This document shows positions 30,735 through 41,600 of a stretch of 64,000 nucleotides of DNA, one piece after another. Made by a program: the position numbers and the translations under genes. The notes under the pieces were generated by a model. That model made no database searches and was not told the DNA's origin. It worked only from the letters and a program-made list of their open reading frames with translations. Positions within the stretch are counted from its first letter, which is position 1. Each line of letters starts with the position of its first letter. This stretch comes from an uncultured cyanobacterium (GTDB lineage Bacteria; Cyanobacteriota; Cyanobacteriia; PCC-6307; Cyanobiaceae): assembly GCA_903871775.1 (NCBI GenBank), contig CAIQIA010000026.1:218918-282917 (forward strand). Reading direction: 5' to 3'.

Positions 30735-31446
30735 GCCCCAGCCACCAGCCGTCGATGGCGGCGGCGATGGCCTCGATCTGCCGCTGGCGGCCGCCGTCGC
30801 CCGCCCCCCCCAGCCACTGCTGCCTGAGGCCCGCGCTGGCCGGGGCCAGATGGTCTCCCGGCAGCTCCTGCAGCACGCTCGCGTCCTGGGGGCGCGATGC
30901 CAGGGTCGCCAGCAGTTCGGGGCTCTGGTCAATGCCGTCGTCGCGGAAGCGCAGCAGCAGGTTGTCGGGGGGGCCGTGGCCCTCACGCACGCAGGCCAAC
31001 GTGCGGGCGGGCGACGGACTGAACTCGCTGCGGACCCCCAGCCGCGGGCCCAGCTCGGCCAGCAGCGGAACCGAGCGTTCGGCCCCGTAGTTGTTGAAGC
31101 TCATCAGCGCCGTTGCCCGGCAGCCGCGGCCGCCATCGGGAGCCAGCAGCTGCAGTTTGCAGCCGAGGCTGTGGCCCAGGCGCAGGGTGGCCCCGGCGGC
31201 GCCGCCGCTGCGTTCGCGCTCGCGACGGAAGGAGCGGCAGGCCTGGGCTGCCAGCAACTGGTGGTCGAACCCCGGCAGGTAGGGCCAACAGACCAGGGTC
31301 CAGCCGCGGCGGGCCAGGGCTTCGAGCAGCCGGCGATAGCTGAGCTGGGGACTGGTGCCGAGGCCGTTGCCACCGATGAACTCGAGCCGGCGGCCCGCCG
31401 GGGGCCCGTCCCAGATCCAGAGATCGCCCCGCTGGCGCCAGCTCAT
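30727..31446 (-). CDS. DUF1350 family protein (alpha/beta-hydrolase-like)
   Basis: 239 residues. DUF1350 features include FIGGNGLGTSPQLSYRRLLEALARRGW, the nucleophile-elbow-like LGHSLGCKLQLL (GHSLG) near residue 97, and SFNNYGAERSVP. The family is typical of cyanobacteria and plants and resembles lipases/thioesterases, but no activity is established. Its ATG overlaps the upstream peroxiredoxin stop (ATGA), so both are likely cotranscribed. Confidence 0.85.
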   Translation of the reverse strand: MSWRQRGDLWIWDGPPAGRRLEFIGGNGLGTSPQLSYRRLLEALARRGWTLVCWPYLPGFDHQLLAAQACRSFRRERERSGGAAGATLRLGHSLGCKLQLLAPDGGRGCRATALMSFNNYGAERSVPLLAELGPRLGVRSEFSPSPARTLACVREGHGPPDNLLLRFRDDGIDQSPELLATLASRPQDASVLQELPGDHLAPASAGLRQQWLGGAGDGGRQRQIEAIAAAIDGWWLGLS

Positions 31447-31901
31447 CCGCCCCGCAGACCCTGCAGGCAGCGGCGGGCTTCGGCGACGTGGGCGGTGGCG
31501 TCGAGCATGGCGTTGAAGACCAGCCGCACCATGCCATCGCCATCGATGACATAGGTGACGCGGCCGGGCAGCAGCAGCAGGGCCCGCGGCACACCGAAGC
31601 GACGGCGCAGGGCATCGCCCTCGTCGACCAGAAGCGGGAACGGCAGCTGATGGCGCTCGGCGAAGCGGCGGTGGCTGGCGGCCCCATCGCCGCTGACCCC
31701 CCAGACCTCGGCACCGAGTTGCTGCAGTTCGGCGTGGCTGTCGCGGAAGCCGCAGGCCTCGGCGGTGCAGCCCGGGGTGTCGTCCTTGGGATAGAAGAAC
31801 AGCACCAGGGGGCGCCCCTGGAGGTCCTGAAGGGCACGCTCGACGCCGTTCTGATCCCGCAGACGGAAGTCGGGGGCCCGATCACCGACGGCGATGGCCA
31901 T
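31443..31901 (-). CDS. Thioredoxin-dependent peroxiredoxin, BCP/PrxQ type
   Basis: 152 residues with no transit peptide. The thioredoxin fold carries FYPKDDTPGCTAEACGFRD near residues 36-54, with the peroxidatic Cys and a resolving Cys five positions later, the PrxQ pattern. Arg in RRRFGVPRALLLLPGRVTYVID completes the active site. It reduces hydrogen peroxide and organic peroxides with thioredoxin. Coupled to the DUF1350 gene by a 4-bp overlap. Confidence 0.94.
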   Translation of the reverse strand: MAIAVGDRAPDFRLRDQNGVERALQDLQGRPLVLFFYPKDDTPGCTAEACGFRDSHAELQQLGAEVWGVSGDGAASHRRFAERHQLPFPLLVDEGDALRRRFGVPRALLLLPGRVTYVIDGDGMVRLVFNAMLDATAHVAEARRCLQGLRGG

Positions 31902-31968
31902 GGACGCAGCGCAGCTGACGCCCCAACCCTAGACAGGACGCTGGCCCCGGCGGTGTCGTGCTGGGAGC

Positions 31969-32820
31969 ATGGAACACGATCCCCACGCAGCCATGGTGCC
32001 CCCGCCCCACGACTGGACCCAGGGCGACCTGACCGAGCTGATCAACGTCGCTGCCGCTGCGCCGGTGCCGGTGCCGGTGCCGGTCTCCCCGGAGACCGTT
32101 TCGCCAGCCGGTCAGAGGTCAGGAGACGGCAACCTGCAGGCTGTGCTCATTCTTGACACCGAAACCACGGGCCTCGATCCGGAGCGTGACCAGTGCTGCG
32201 AGGTGGGGGCCGTGCTGTTCTCGGTGCCCGAGCGCAGCGTGCTGGCCCAGTTGTCGGTGCTGCTGCCGGTGGCGACGAACGCCGCCGAGGGCGTGAACCG
32301 GATTCCGGCCCACTGCACGCGGCTGCCCCAGCCCTGGCGCCAGGGGCTGGAGCTGCTGGTCAGCCTGGCTGCCGATGCCGACTGTGCCGTGGCCCACAAC
32401 GTCGCCTTCGATCGGCCCTGGTTCGGCCGTGGCGCCCTGCCGGACCTGGGACTGCCCTGGATCTGCACGATGGAGGAGGTCGACTGGCCCGTACACCTGG
32501 GACTGCGGCCACGGCCATCGGTGCGTGATCTGGCCCTGGCCCACGAGGTGCCGGTGTGGGCCGCCCATCGGGCCCTCACCGACTGCATCTACCTGGCTGA
32601 GGTGTTCCGCCGCTGTGACGATCTGCCACGGCTGCTCGACGAGGCCCGCGAACCGCGGCAGCTGCTCAGGGCCGTGGTGGGCTACGGCGACCGGCAGCTG
32701 GCGAAACAGGCCGGCTTCCGCTGGAACGACCCCATCGAAGGGGCCTGGACCCGGCGGCTGAGTGCGCGGCAGCTGGAACGGCTCGCCCTGCCCTTCGCCA
32801 CCGAGGTGCTGGAGGCCTGA
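31969..32820 (+). CDS. DEDD-family 3'-5' exonuclease (DnaQ-like)
   Basis: 283 residues. Exo motifs are VLILDTETTGLDPERD (Exo I, near residue 60), AVAHNVAFDRPWFG (Exo II, near 140) and AAHRALTDCIYLAEVF (Exo III with the His-x4-Asp pattern, near 202), which makes it a DEDDh enzyme. A disordered N-terminus of about 55 residues holds a short Val-Pro repeat (PVPVPVPV). The C-terminal 70 residues are unassigned. It is too short and divergent to call DNA polymerase III epsilon itself. Confidence 0.88.
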   Translation: MEHDPHAAMVPPPHDWTQGDLTELINVAAAAPVPVPVPVSPETVSPAGQRSGDGNLQAVLILDTETTGLDPERDQCCEVGAVLFSVPERSVLAQLSVLLPVATNAAEGVNRIPAHCTRLPQPWRQGLELLVSLAADADCAVAHNVAFDRPWFGRGALPDLGLPWICTMEEVDWPVHLGLRPRPSVRDLALAHEVPVWAAHRALTDCIYLAEVFRRCDDLPRLLDEAREPRQLLRAVVGYGDRQLAKQAGFRWNDPIEGAWTRRLSARQLERLALPFATEVLEA

Positions 32821-32919
32821 GGGCTCCGGCCCGCCCGGGGCTGCAGCAGTTGTCTTCAGCACTCTGAAATCCCCCGGTGCCCCAGGGCCAACCCGGCCGG
32901 GGCGCACCACTGTGGGGGC

Positions 32920-33150
32920 ATGGTCCGGTCATCCCCCAGCCTCACCCTGCCCCTGGCCTGCTGGCAACGCTCACGCACGCTGGCCCGGCTGATCCGCGAG
33001 GCGGAGCAGCTCTGGCATGTGGATGTGCGAGATCTGCGGCGGCTGGGGGCCCTGGAACTGGACCAGCTGCTGCACGAGGTGCCGCCGGCCCTGAAGCCAC
33101 GGGTGAACCGCTGGCTCAAGGGCTACGGCGCCCTCACCCGGCTGCACTGA
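32920..33150 (+). CDS. Small conserved-looking hypothetical protein
   Basis: 76 residues beginning at ATG 32920. The composition is Leu/Arg-rich and helical (QRSRTLARLIREAEQLWHVD, LRRLGALELDQLLHEVPPALK), ending in WLKGYGALTRLH. It has no membrane segment or cofactor motif. Codon use resembles the neighbours and the frame fills the gap between the exonuclease and petF, so it is probably real. I do not recognise the family. Confidence 0.55.
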   Translation: MVRSSPSLTLPLACWQRSRTLARLIREAEQLWHVDVRDLRRLGALELDQLLHEVPPALKPRVNRWLKGYGALTRLH

Positions 33151-33174
33151 GGCCACCGGGTCAGGGCCAGGACG

Positions 33175-33456
33175 TCAGAGGTCGTCTTCGGCGTTGGCCT
33201 GGATCGTGCAGTCGGCGGTGGGGTAGCTGACGCAGAGCAGGGCGAAGCCCTTGGCCATCTGGTCGTCGTCCAGGAAGCTCTGATCGGACTGGTCCACCGA
33301 GCCGCTCAGCAGGCGACCGGCACAGGTGGAGCAGGCACCGGCCCGGCACGAATAGGGCAGATCCACCCCGGCCTCTTCGGCGGCATCCAGGATGTAGACG
33401 TCATCGGCACAGGCAAAGCTGCCGCCCCCTTCGATGCTGATCGTGTAGCTGGCCAT
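33175..33456 (-). CDS. petF: Plant-type 2Fe-2S ferredoxin
   Basis: 93 residues, slightly shorter than the usual 97-99. The cluster ligands are CRAGACSTC (C-x4-C-x2-C, about residues 37-45) and the last Cys in ALLCVSYP near residue 74. The segment [18 protein letters not shown] is the hallmark of photosynthetic ferredoxin. It accepts electrons from photosystem I and donates to FNR, thioredoxin reductase, nitrite reductase and others. ATG 33456 gives [11 protein letters not shown], matching the family start. Confidence 0.93.
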   Translation of the reverse strand: MASYTISIEGGGSFACADDVYILDAAEEAGVDLPYSCRAGACSTCAGRLLSGSVDQSDQSFLDDDQMAKGFALLCVSYPTADCTIQANAEDDL

Positions 33457-33525
33457 GGTCGGGTCGTGGATGCCCTTCCGTGCTAGCCACAGAGCCAGGG
33501 GGCGGCTGTGCAGAAACGCACACAA

Positions 33526-33549
33526 GAAAAAACCGGCTCTGGGGCCGGT
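33526..33549 (-). terminator. Rho-independent terminator after tRNA-Pro
   Basis: On the minus strand ACCGGC and GCCGGT (33532-33537 with 33544-33549) form a stem with a 6-nt loop, followed by TTTTTTC. It lies about 70 bp past the 3' end of the tRNA-Pro gene and 70 bp before petF, so it ends the tRNA transcript. Confidence 0.8.
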
Positions 33550-33616
33550 GATCACCTGGGGTGGGTGACGGGATCCCAGGCGGGGATCCGAAGGGATGGT
33601 GCGGGAGATGGTCCGA

Positions 33617-33690
33617 TCGGAGCGGCGGGATTTGAACCCACGACCCCCACTACCCCAAAGTGGTGCGCTACCAAGCTGCGCTACGCCCCG
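33617..33690 (-). tRNA. tRNA-Pro (anticodon GGG)
   Basis: A 74-nt cloverleaf on the minus strand. The acceptor CGGGGCG pairs with CGCTCCG (one G-U pair) and has discriminator A. The D arm contains AGCGCAGCTTGGTAGCGC. The anticodon stem CCACT/AGTGG encloses loop TTGGGGT, giving anticodon GGG. The T arm has GTTCAAATC. No CCA is encoded. Confidence 0.95.
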
Positions 33691-33705
33691 AACTTGATGA
33701 CCGTA

Positions 33706-34029
33706 TCACAACCCCGTCGGAGCCTGGCGGCGCAGGCGCCGCAGCAGCAGGGCCGTGAGCGGACCGCGGCCCAGGCGCCCGTAGCCCCTGAGGCCGCAGC
33801 GACGGGCGGTGCTCCGCAGCTCCCGCACCGACTGGCTGGCGAGCAGCAACTCGGGCACCCGGCGCCAGGCGGCGGCCGGGCTGGGCAACAGGTCCCCCTC
33901 CTCCCCGTCCTGCAGATCGAGGGCCCCACCGGCCAGCCACTCGGGCACCAGCACGATCAGCACCGCCAGCAGGCCGTAGAGCTCCACGAGACCGCGGGGC
34001 AGGGGATGCAGCGGGCGCTCGCGCTCCAT
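33706..34029 (-). CDS. Hypothetical protein, possible membrane segment
   Basis: 107 residues. After a basic start there is one hydrophobic stretch (LVELYGLLAVLIVLVPEWLAGG, about 13-34). An Arg-rich C-terminal half follows with VRELRSTARRCGLRGYGRLGRGPLTALLLRRLRR. The start ATG overlaps the stop of the upstream gene by one base (TGATG), showing coupled translation. I do not recognise the family. Confidence 0.65.
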   Translation of the reverse strand: MERERPLHPLPRGLVELYGLLAVLIVLVPEWLAGGALDLQDGEEGDLLPSPAAAWRRVPELLLASQSVRELRSTARRCGLRGYGRLGRGPLTALLLRRLRRQAPTGL

Positions 34030-34382
34030 CAGACCTCCTGGAACCGCTGACAACGGGTGCGGGTGATCAGATCCTCGAGGGTGATCTCGTCTCCGTCCAG
34101 CGTCAGCTTGAGGTTGTCATTGCTGAAGCGCCGCACCGAGGTGATGGCCGTGTCCCGGAACAGATTGATGCGGTAGCCGTTGCGGTACAGCGTGGCCTGG
34201 TGGTCGTTGCGCTCGAGCAGCACCCGCGAATCGTCGCCGCAGCGGTAGGTGTCGTCGCGCTCGTAGTGCTCCCACCAAGGGGAGGGGCCGGCCAGCAGCG
34301 GCAGGGGTTGCAGCCAGGGCAGCAGGGTCACGAGCAGCACCAGCCAGGGCTGGCGGTGGGGGCGGTGCGGTCGCAGGGACAT
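34029..34382 (-). CDS. Hypothetical secreted protein
   Basis: 117 residues. A signal-peptide-like start (PWLVLLVTLLPWLQPLPLLAGP, cleavage near residue 32) precedes a small domain with two Cys (YRCGDD, RTRCQRF) that may form a disulfide and an aromatic/charged core (WWEHYERDDTYRC). No catalytic motif is seen. It is coupled to the following gene by the TGATG overlap. Probably periplasmic; function unknown. Confidence 0.65.
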   Translation of the reverse strand: MSLRPHRPHRQPWLVLLVTLLPWLQPLPLLAGPSPWWEHYERDDTYRCGDDSRVLLERNDHQATLYRNGYRINLFRDTAITSVRRFSNDNLKLTLDGDEITLEDLITRTRCQRFQEV

Positions 34383-34456
34383 GGCCCGGAAACGACTGGA
34401 GGTGCATCCGTCGTAGTCAGTTCCGGCCCGTTGCGGTGGCGGAGGGGGTCAGAGCC

Positions 34457-35164
34457 TCAAGGGTCCAGTTCGCTCCCGTCCCCCGGCACCTCGAGCCATC
34501 GCCGCAGCCAGCCCACCAGCAGGTAAAAGGGCAGGGTGTCGGCCAAGGCCGCCAGCAGCTTGAAGAGGTAGCCGCTGGCGATGAAGCGGCCCAGCTGCGG
34601 CAGCACGGGCTGGCTTCCCTCGATGGGCAGCACGTGGGCGGCGTAATGGCTGATCAGCACCACCGCCGTGGTGTCGACCAGCTGGCTCACCAGGGTCGAG
34701 CCATTGTTGCGCAGCCAGAGGGCGCGGCCGCCGGTCAGGCGTTTCCAGAAATGGAACAGCCGCACATCGGTGAACTGGGCCGCCAGGTAGGCCGCCATCG
34801 AGGCCCCCACAGCCCCGAAGGCAAGCCGGCGCATCTCGAAGAACACCGGCGACGGCGTGCCCGGCAGCTGTCCGCCGAGCCAGAGGATCAGCAGCACCCA
34901 GCCATTGAGCAGCAGGCCCACCCAGACCAGCTGGCCGGCCCGCCGCTCCCCCCAGAGCTCGCTGATGAGGTCGGTGCAGAGAAAGGTGACGGGATAGGGC
35001 AGGGCGCCGACGGCCACCACCACCGGGAAGCCGGCGATGGACCCCAGGGTGAGGAAACGGGTGAGCCCGAGGATGTTCAGCATCCCCATGGTTCCCAGAA
35101 ACAGCCCCGCCAGCACCAGAAAGCACAGGTCGCGGCGGTGCTGGAGGGTCAGCTGGAGGGTCAT
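34457..35164 (-). CDS. Queuosine-precursor transporter family (YhhQ/VUT)
   Basis: 235 residues with about six membrane segments. The family pattern FPVVVAVGALPYPVTFLCTDLISELWGERRAGQLVW (residues about 46-81) is diagnostic, as is LVSQLVDTTAVVLISHYA later. YhhQ homologues take up queuine-pathway bases (preQ0/preQ1). The ATG at 35164 precedes a charged start and the first helix. No other queuosine gene is seen nearby. Confidence 0.9.
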   Translation of the reverse strand: MTLQLTLQHRRDLCFLVLAGLFLGTMGMLNILGLTRFLTLGSIAGFPVVVAVGALPYPVTFLCTDLISELWGERRAGQLVWVGLLLNGWVLLILWLGGQLPGTPSPVFFEMRRLAFGAVGASMAAYLAAQFTDVRLFHFWKRLTGGRALWLRNNGSTLVSQLVDTTAVVLISHYAAHVLPIEGSQPVLPQLGRFIASGYLFKLLAALADTLPFYLLVGWLRRWLEVPGDGSELDP

Positions 35165-35196
35165 CGGCGGGCCCGGGCTGGCCCCAGGGTGGCGCT

Positions 35197-38100
35197 TCAG
35201 CCCGGGGGGCGCCGCAGGTCGAGGGTGAGGGGGAAGTCGCCCGGGGGCTCCTCGGCGGGCACCTGAACGGGGCCGGGGGTGTGGCCGTGGTCCTGGAAGC
35301 GCGCCCGGCGGCGGGCCTCGGCCTCGTAGGCATTGACCGGATTGGTGTCGTAATTGCGGCCCCCCGGATGGGCGACGTGGTGCACGCATCCCCCCAGGGA
35401 CCGGCCCGACCAGGTGTCGACGATGTCGAACACGAGCGGAGCCTGGACCGGAATCGTGGGATGCAGCCCGGAGGGGGGTTGCCAGGCCTTGTAACGCACG
35501 CCGGCCACGGCCTCCCCCTGGCGACCGGTGGGGGTGAGCGGAACCCGACGGCCGTTGCAGCTGAGCACATGCCGGGTCGCCACCCAGCCCTCGACCCGCA
35601 CCTGCAGGCGTTCCACCGAACTGTCGACGTAGCGCACAGTGCCCCCCACGGCCCCCTGTTCCCCCAGCACATGCCAGGGCTCAAGGGCCTGGCGCAGCTC
35701 GAGAGTCACCCCACCGTGCTGCACGGTGCCCACCATCGGGAAGCGGAAGGCCCGCTGGGCCTCGAACCAGAGCGGATCGAAGGCGAACCCCGCCTGCTGC
35801 AGGTCGGCGAGCACATCGAGAAAATCGGCCCAGACGAAGTGGGGCAGCAGGAAACGGTCGTGGAGCGTGGTGCCCCAGCGCACCAGGTCCCCCTGCTGGG
35901 GGCTGCGCCAGAACCAGGCCACCAGGGCCCGCAGCAGCAACTGCTGGGCCAGGGACAGGCGGGCGTCGGGGGGCATCTCGAAGCCCCGGAACTCCACCAG
36001 CCCCAGGCGGCCCGTGGGGCCATCGGGGGAATAGAGCTTGTCGATGCAGATCTCGGTGCGGTGGGTGTTGCCGGTGACATCGACCAGCAGGTTGCGGAAC
36101 AGACGATCCACCAGCCAGGGCAGGGGCGGCGGCCCCTCACCGGGGGCAGGCACCATCGCCAGGGCGATCTCGAGTTCATAAAGGCCGTCGTGGCGGGCCT
36201 CGTCGATGCGGGGGGCCTGGCTGGTGGGCCCGATGAACAGCCCCGAGAACAGATACGACAGCGACGGATGGCGCTGCCAGTAGAGGATCAGCGACTTGAG
36301 AAGATCAGGGCGGCGCAGGAAGGGGCTGTCGGCGGGCGTCGCCCCACCCAGCACCACGTGGTTGCCACCGCCGGTGCCGGTGTGACGGCCATCAACCAGA
36401 AACTTCTCGGTGCCGAGCCGGGTCAGACGGGCCTCTTCGTAGAGGCGGGTGGTGATGGCCACCGCCTCGCGCCAGCTGGCCGCCGGGTGAACGTTGACCT
36501 CGATGACGCCCGGATCAGGGGCGACGCGGATGACATTGAGCCGTGGGTCGACCGGTGGCGGGTAGCCCTCCACGTGCAGGGGCAGCCGCAGGTCTTCGGC
36601 GGTGGCCTCGACGGCGGCCAGCAGCTCCAGGTAGTCCTCGAGGGTTTCGGTCGGCGGCAGAAAGACGCACAGGCGGCCGTCGCGGGGCTCCACCGACAGG
36701 GCGGTGCGCACGTGCAGGCCGTCGTCGAGGGTCTGGGGGATCTGCGCCTGGGCGGCGGCACCGCCGGTTGCCGGGGCCACCCGCCGCAGGCGCTGGGCCA
36801 GGGCCTCGGCATCGGGCAACGGACCGGTGATGGCCCCGGGATCGCCGGGACGCACGTGGGGGTAGGTCTCCGGGGGCAACCAGGGCAGTGACCCCAGCGG
36901 CAGCCGGAAGCCCACGGGGCTGTCGCCTGGCATGAGGTAAAGGCGCCCCCGGCGCAGCTCCCAGTGTTCCGAGATCCAGCGGGGGGCCGTGGCGGCACTG
37001 TTCCAGCGCTGGACCGGCAGCACATAGCCGGCGGGGGTCGCCAGACCGCGGCCGAACACCCGCGCCAGCCGCGCCCGCTCCTCGGGGTCGTCGAGGCGGC
37101 TGTCGCCGGGTTCGACGTTCACCGGCAGCGTTCCCTCCCGCAGGATCCATTCGGCCGGGTCTTCGTAGGCGGGCACCACGTAGCCATCGTCGAGCTGCAA
37201 CCGGGTGGCGATGCCGACCGCGACGGCGCGGGCGTCGTGGGCCCGGCAGGGGGCCGGGGTGGTTTCGGGGGCGATCAGCCCGGGGTTGCGCCAGAGGGGC
37301 TGGCCATCCCGGCGCCAGTAGAGCGAGAAGGTCCAGCGGGGCAGGCTTTCGCCCGGGTACCACTTGCCCTGGCCGTAATGCAGAAAGCCACCGGGGGCAA
37401 AGACATCGCGCAGGCGGCGGATCAGCGTGTCGGCCAGGCCGCGCTTCATCGGCCCGACGGCATCGCTGTTCCACTCGGCCCCCTGGTAGTCGTCGATCGA
37501 GACGAACGTGGGCTCACCGCCCATGGTCAGGCGGACGTCATCGGCGACGAGCTGCCGGTCGACGGCTTCGCCGAGGGCATCGAGGGCCTGCCAGGCGTCA
37601 TCGGCAAAGGGGGCCGTGACCCGCGGCTGCTCGGCGACGCGGGTCACGGTCATCTCGAAGCCGAAGGTCACCTCGGCGGGTTCGACCAGCCCGGTGATCG
37701 GAGCGGCGGCGCGGAAGTGGGGCGAGGCACAGAGGGGAATGTGGCCCTCCCCGGTGAGCAGCCCCGAGGTGGGATCAAGGCCGATCCAGCCCGCCCCCGG
37801 CAGGTAGACCTCGCACCAGGCGTGCAGGTCAGTGAAATCACGGTCGGTGCCGGCCGGACCATCGAGGGCCTTGAGGTCTGGCCGCAGCTGAATCAGGTAC
37901 CCCGAGACGAAGCGGGCCGCCAGACCGCAGCGGCGCAGCAGCTGCACCAGCAACCAGGCCGAGTCGCGGCATGACCCTGAGGCCAGCTCCAGGGTCTCGT
38001 CGGGCGTCTGCACCCCGGGCTCGAGCCGCACCACATAACGGATCGTCTGCTGCAGCCGTTGGTTGAGGGAGACCAGCCAGTCGACGGTGCTGGGGGCGGT

Positions 38101-38508
38101 GGCGTCGATGCCGGCAAGGAAGGCCTCGAAGGCCGGGCCGGTGGGCGCAGGCAACAGAAACGGCCGCAGATCGTCCGCCAGGTCAGGGGCGTAGGTGAAG
38201 GGCCAGGCCTCGGCCTCGGGCTCGATGAAGAAATCAAAGGGGTTGACCACCGCCAGATCAGCCGTGAGGTCGACCTCGACGGTGAACTCCCGTGTGGGCT
38301 CGGGAAACACCACCCGCGCCAGCCAGTTGCCGTGGGGATCCTGCTGCCAGTTGATGAAATGCTCAGAGGGGCTGATGCGCAGGGCATAGGACGGCACCGC
38401 CGTGCGGCTGTGGGGGGCGGGCCGCAGGCGAATGGTCTGGGGCTGCAGCCGCACCGGCCTGTCGTAGCGGTAATCGGTGCGGTGATGGATCGCGGCGAGA
38501 ATCGACAC
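35197..38508 (-). CDS. Large transglutaminase-like / DUF2126 protein
   Basis: 1103 residues, GTG start. The N-terminal part (about 1-290) is a bacterial transglutaminase N-domain ([23 protein letters not shown]) plus the papain-like core with the catalytic Cys in [15 protein letters not shown] near residue 178, His in [16 protein letters not shown] and an Asp nearby (LDPTSG). The remaining 800 residues match DUF2126 ([43 protein letters not shown]). Such fused proteins are cytosolic and of unknown substrate. Confidence 0.93.
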   Translation of the reverse strand: MSILAAIHHRTDYRYDRPVRLQPQTIRLRPAPHSRTAVPSYALRISPSEHFINWQQDPHGNWLARVVFPEPTREFTVEVDLTADLAVVNPFDFFIEPEAEAWPFTYAPDLADDLRPFLLPAPTGPAFEAFLAGIDATAPSTVDWLVSLNQRLQQTIRYVVRLEPGVQTPDETLELASGSCRDSAWLLVQLLRRCGLAARFVSGYLIQLRPDLKALDGPAGTDRDFTDLHAWCEVYLPGAGWIGLDPTSGLLTGEGHIPLCASPHFRAAAPITGLVEPAEVTFGFEMTVTRVAEQPRVTAPFADDAWQALDALGEAVDRQLVADDVRLTMGGEPTFVSIDDYQGAEWNSDAVGPMKRGLADTLIRRLRDVFAPGGFLHYGQGKWYPGESLPRWTFSLYWRRDGQPLWRNPGLIAPETTPAPCRAHDARAVAVGIATRLQLDDGYVVPAYEDPAEWILREGTLPVNVEPGDSRLDDPEERARLARVFGRGLATPAGYVLPVQRWNSAATAPRWISEHWELRRGRLYLMPGDSPVGFRLPLGSLPWLPPETYPHVRPGDPGAITGPLPDAEALAQRLRRVAPATGGAAAQAQIPQTLDDGLHVRTALSVEPRDGRLCVFLPPTETLEDYLELLAAVEATAEDLRLPLHVEGYPPPVDPRLNVIRVAPDPGVIEVNVHPAASWREAVAITTRLYEEARLTRLGTEKFLVDGRHTGTGGGNHVVLGGATPADSPFLRRPDLLKSLILYWQRHPSLSYLFSGLFIGPTSQAPRIDEARHDGLYELEIALAMVPAPGEGPPPLPWLVDRLFRNLLVDVTGNTHRTEICIDKLYSPDGPTGRLGLVEFRGFEMPPDARLSLAQQLLLRALVAWFWRSPQQGDLVRWGTTLHDRFLLPHFVWADFLDVLADLQQAGFAFDPLWFEAQRAFRFPMVGTVQHGGVTLELRQALEPWHVLGEQGAVGGTVRYVDSSVERLQVRVEGWVATRHVLSCNGRRVPLTPTGRQGEAVAGVRYKAWQPPSGLHPTIPVQAPLVFDIVDTWSGRSLGGCVHHVAHPGGRNYDTNPVNAYEAEARRRARFQDHGHTPGPVQVPAEEPPGDFPLTLDLRRPPG

Positions 38509-38614
38509 CAGGCCAGGCAGGATCGCGTGCTCTGTTGAGCGGAACCCCCACCTTATCCAGCGGTGATGCAGCAGCGGGTCGCATCAGATTCCATCCCAGA
38601 AAGTGTTGCTGGCG

Positions 38615-41600
38615 CTACAGAATGATCTGAAAGGGTTGCAGCATTGCGCCGTTGTTGAAGAACAGCTGGAAGCTGGCGGTGCCGGCACTGGCCGTGGTTC
38701 CCTGGAGCACGCCGAGGCCACCGCTGAGCACCATCCGCAGCTGGCCGACGGCCGAGAACGGCGCCGTGCCGATGAAGCTGAAGGCCTGGTCGCCGGGGGC
38801 CGAGGCCAGGGCGTTGGCATCGATGGCCTGCAGATCGAGCCGGTCGTCGGGGCCGAAGTCGAGGAGGCGATCGGCGAGGCTGCCGTTGCCGGCCTCACCG
38901 ATGCCGGCGAAAACGAACACATCGGCGCCGGCTCCCCCCGTGAGGGTGTCGCTGCCCAGGCCGCCCCGCAGGGTGTCGTTGCCGGCACCGCCGTCGAGGC
39001 GGTTGGCCTGGCTGCTGCCCGTGAGCCGATCGTCACCGGCTCCGCCCACGAGGTGCTCGAAACCGCTGATGGCATCGCTGCCGGCCCCGCCCGTGACCTG
39101 GGGAGCCGTGATCGCCAGGCTCACGCTGATGCCCGCGAGGGCTGAGGCATAGCTGAGGGTGTCCCCCAGGCTGCCGTTGAGGCCCCCCACCAGGGTGTCG
39201 TTGCCTGCGCCGCCCTCGATGGTGTCGTCACCGGCGCCGCCGTCGAGGCGGTTGGCCGCATCGTCGCCGCGGAGCAGGTCGCCATGGGCCGACCCGAGCA
39301 GACGTTCGATGGCGACCAGGCTGTCGCGGCCGGCGGCACCGGTGTCCTGGGGGCCGCTGATGGCCAGGCTCACGGTCACGCCGGCGGCGGCAGCGGCATA
39401 GCTGGCCGTGTCGTCGCCGGCGCCGCCATCCAGGCGATCGTCGCCCAGACCCCCCTGGAGCAGATCGTTGCCGGCCAGCCCCGCGATGGCGTCGTTGGCA
39501 TCGGTGCCGGTGAGGGTGTTGGCGTTGTTGTTGCCCACGATCGGATTGGCCGCCGTGGTGAAACGCAGCAGGGCCGGATCGGCGACACCGGCGAAGGGGT
39601 TCCCCAGCCGATCGACGAACGCCCCGGGGTCGATCAGCAGGCTGAAGCTGCGGCCCCAGGGCAGCGGCGCCAGCGGATCGACGGTCACCTGCGGTCCGGC
39701 CACCGCCACCTCCAGCAGCGTCGCGGCCGGGATGGTGCCCAGGCTGGTGCCATCGGCGGCGACGATCCGCAGGCTGCCGGCCCCGGCCAGCACCGGCTCG
39801 TCGAAGAGCAGATCGAGGCTGCCGTCGACCGGCAGCTCCGCCGTGCCGGCGGCCGGGGTCAGGGCCAGCAGCCGTGGGGCATGGAGGTCAGCGGGATCAG
39901 GGGGCGGCGGCGGGGCAACCGCCAGCAGGTCATCATCGAAACGTAGCCATTCGACGTTGATCAGCCGGTCGACGCCGTCGGGGCCGCTCACCCTGGTGAC
40001 CCCGGCCGCCGCCGTGACGGCATACAGGGCCCTGGCCCCACGGAAGGCCGCCGTGTCGACGCCCTCGCCGCCGTCGATGAGGTCATCACCGCGACCACCG
40101 ATCAGCAGGTTATCGCCGCTGTTGCCGTAGAGCCGGTCGGCAGCGTCACCGGTGATGCCGTTCTCGATCAGCCCGCTGGGGCTGAGGTCAAGGAACGGAA
40201 GCATTGCCAGGAAGCTGCTGGCTCCAGGGCGCAGGTCGAGCAGCAGCGAATCGGAGAGGGACGCCGCCTCGATCCAGTCGAGGCCACCGTCGCCGTCGCT
40301 GAGCAGCCGGCGGCCCGCCAGGGCAGGGGTGGCCAGCACGGTGCGGACCTCTTCGGTGTAGTGGTAGACGTCGTCGACGCCGACGGGCGCCCCGGTGGCG
40401 CTGAAGGCGAGGGCATCGAGCCAGCCGTCGGCTCCGGCCACCGCGTCCTGGACTTCGAGGGTCCAGGTGCCGACACTCGATTCGCCACGGAAACCGGCGG
40501 CACCGAAGCGGGGGCTGAGGCCCGTGGTCGCCAGCCCTGCCGCAGGGGCCCCGCCGCTGCCGTCATAGAGCGAAAGGGTGGTGCCGGCCGGGGAGATCAG
40601 CCGCAGCCGCAGGTCGGTGAACTGCCCATGGCGCAGATCGAGCTGCAGGTCGACGTGTTCGACGTCGATGGCCTGGGTGACATCGAAGCTGATGCGGCTG
40701 CTGCTGAGGTCGGCGATCGGCCGCGCCAGGGTCAGGGTCGTGGCCAGCGCCAGTTCGTTGGCCGAGGTGGCGGCCTGGGGCTGGAGCCAGCGCCAGGCCT
40801 CGGCCATGCGCACCGCCGGATAGGCCTGCACGATCCCGAAGCCGTAGTCCTCGCTGAAGTGTCGGCCACCCCCGTTCCAGTCGTCGGCACCGTTCCACTG
40901 CCAGCGGAACCCCTCATGGGCGGCGGTCACCCCGGTGTAGGTGCCGGGAAGGCCCATGGCGGAGAGGGCCAGGATGGTCTGCACATCCCGCCAGCCCAGG
41001 CCCGGGTTGGCTTCGAGCATCAGGGCGATCACTCCGGTGGTGACGGGGGTGGCGGCCGAGGTGCCGCTGAAGCGGTTGGTGTAGTCGCCGTTGTCGAGGC
41101 CGTCGTAGCCGATGCCGATGCCGAGGCGATCGGTCGTCACCGCAGCGGCCGGGGCGGCCAGCAGCAGCTGGGCGCCATAGCTGGAATAGCTGGTGACACC
41201 ACCGCTGATCGTGGTGGCGGCGACGTTGATGGTGTAGCGGGAGGCATTGAGACGGTCGCCGTTGCTGTCGAGGTTGTCGTTGCCGGCCGCCTTGACCTGC
41301 AGGCTGCCGAGGCCATTGCGGCCCAGACGGGCCGCCCGCTCGAACAGGGCCTCCTGGGGGGCCGGGCGCCAGTCGGGGCGGGACCCGTAGCTGTGGTTGC
41401 TGACGGCGAAGCCAGGCAGGCCCTCGAGGCTGAGCAGGTAGCGGTCGAAGGCCGTGTTGACGTCATCGGGGCCGCCGAAGACCCGCACGGCGGTGATGCC
41501 GGCGGCGAAGGCCACCCCCACCCCGCCGCGGCCATTGCTGGCGGCGGCGATCAGACCGGCGACGGCGGTGGCATGGCGATCGGCGGCCCCCAGGGCTTCG

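Noticed and set aside
32059..32089. Val-Pro coding repeat in the exonuclease N-terminus
   Set aside because: A short GGTGCC-type repeat coding for a disordered linker; no sign of a functional repeat array.
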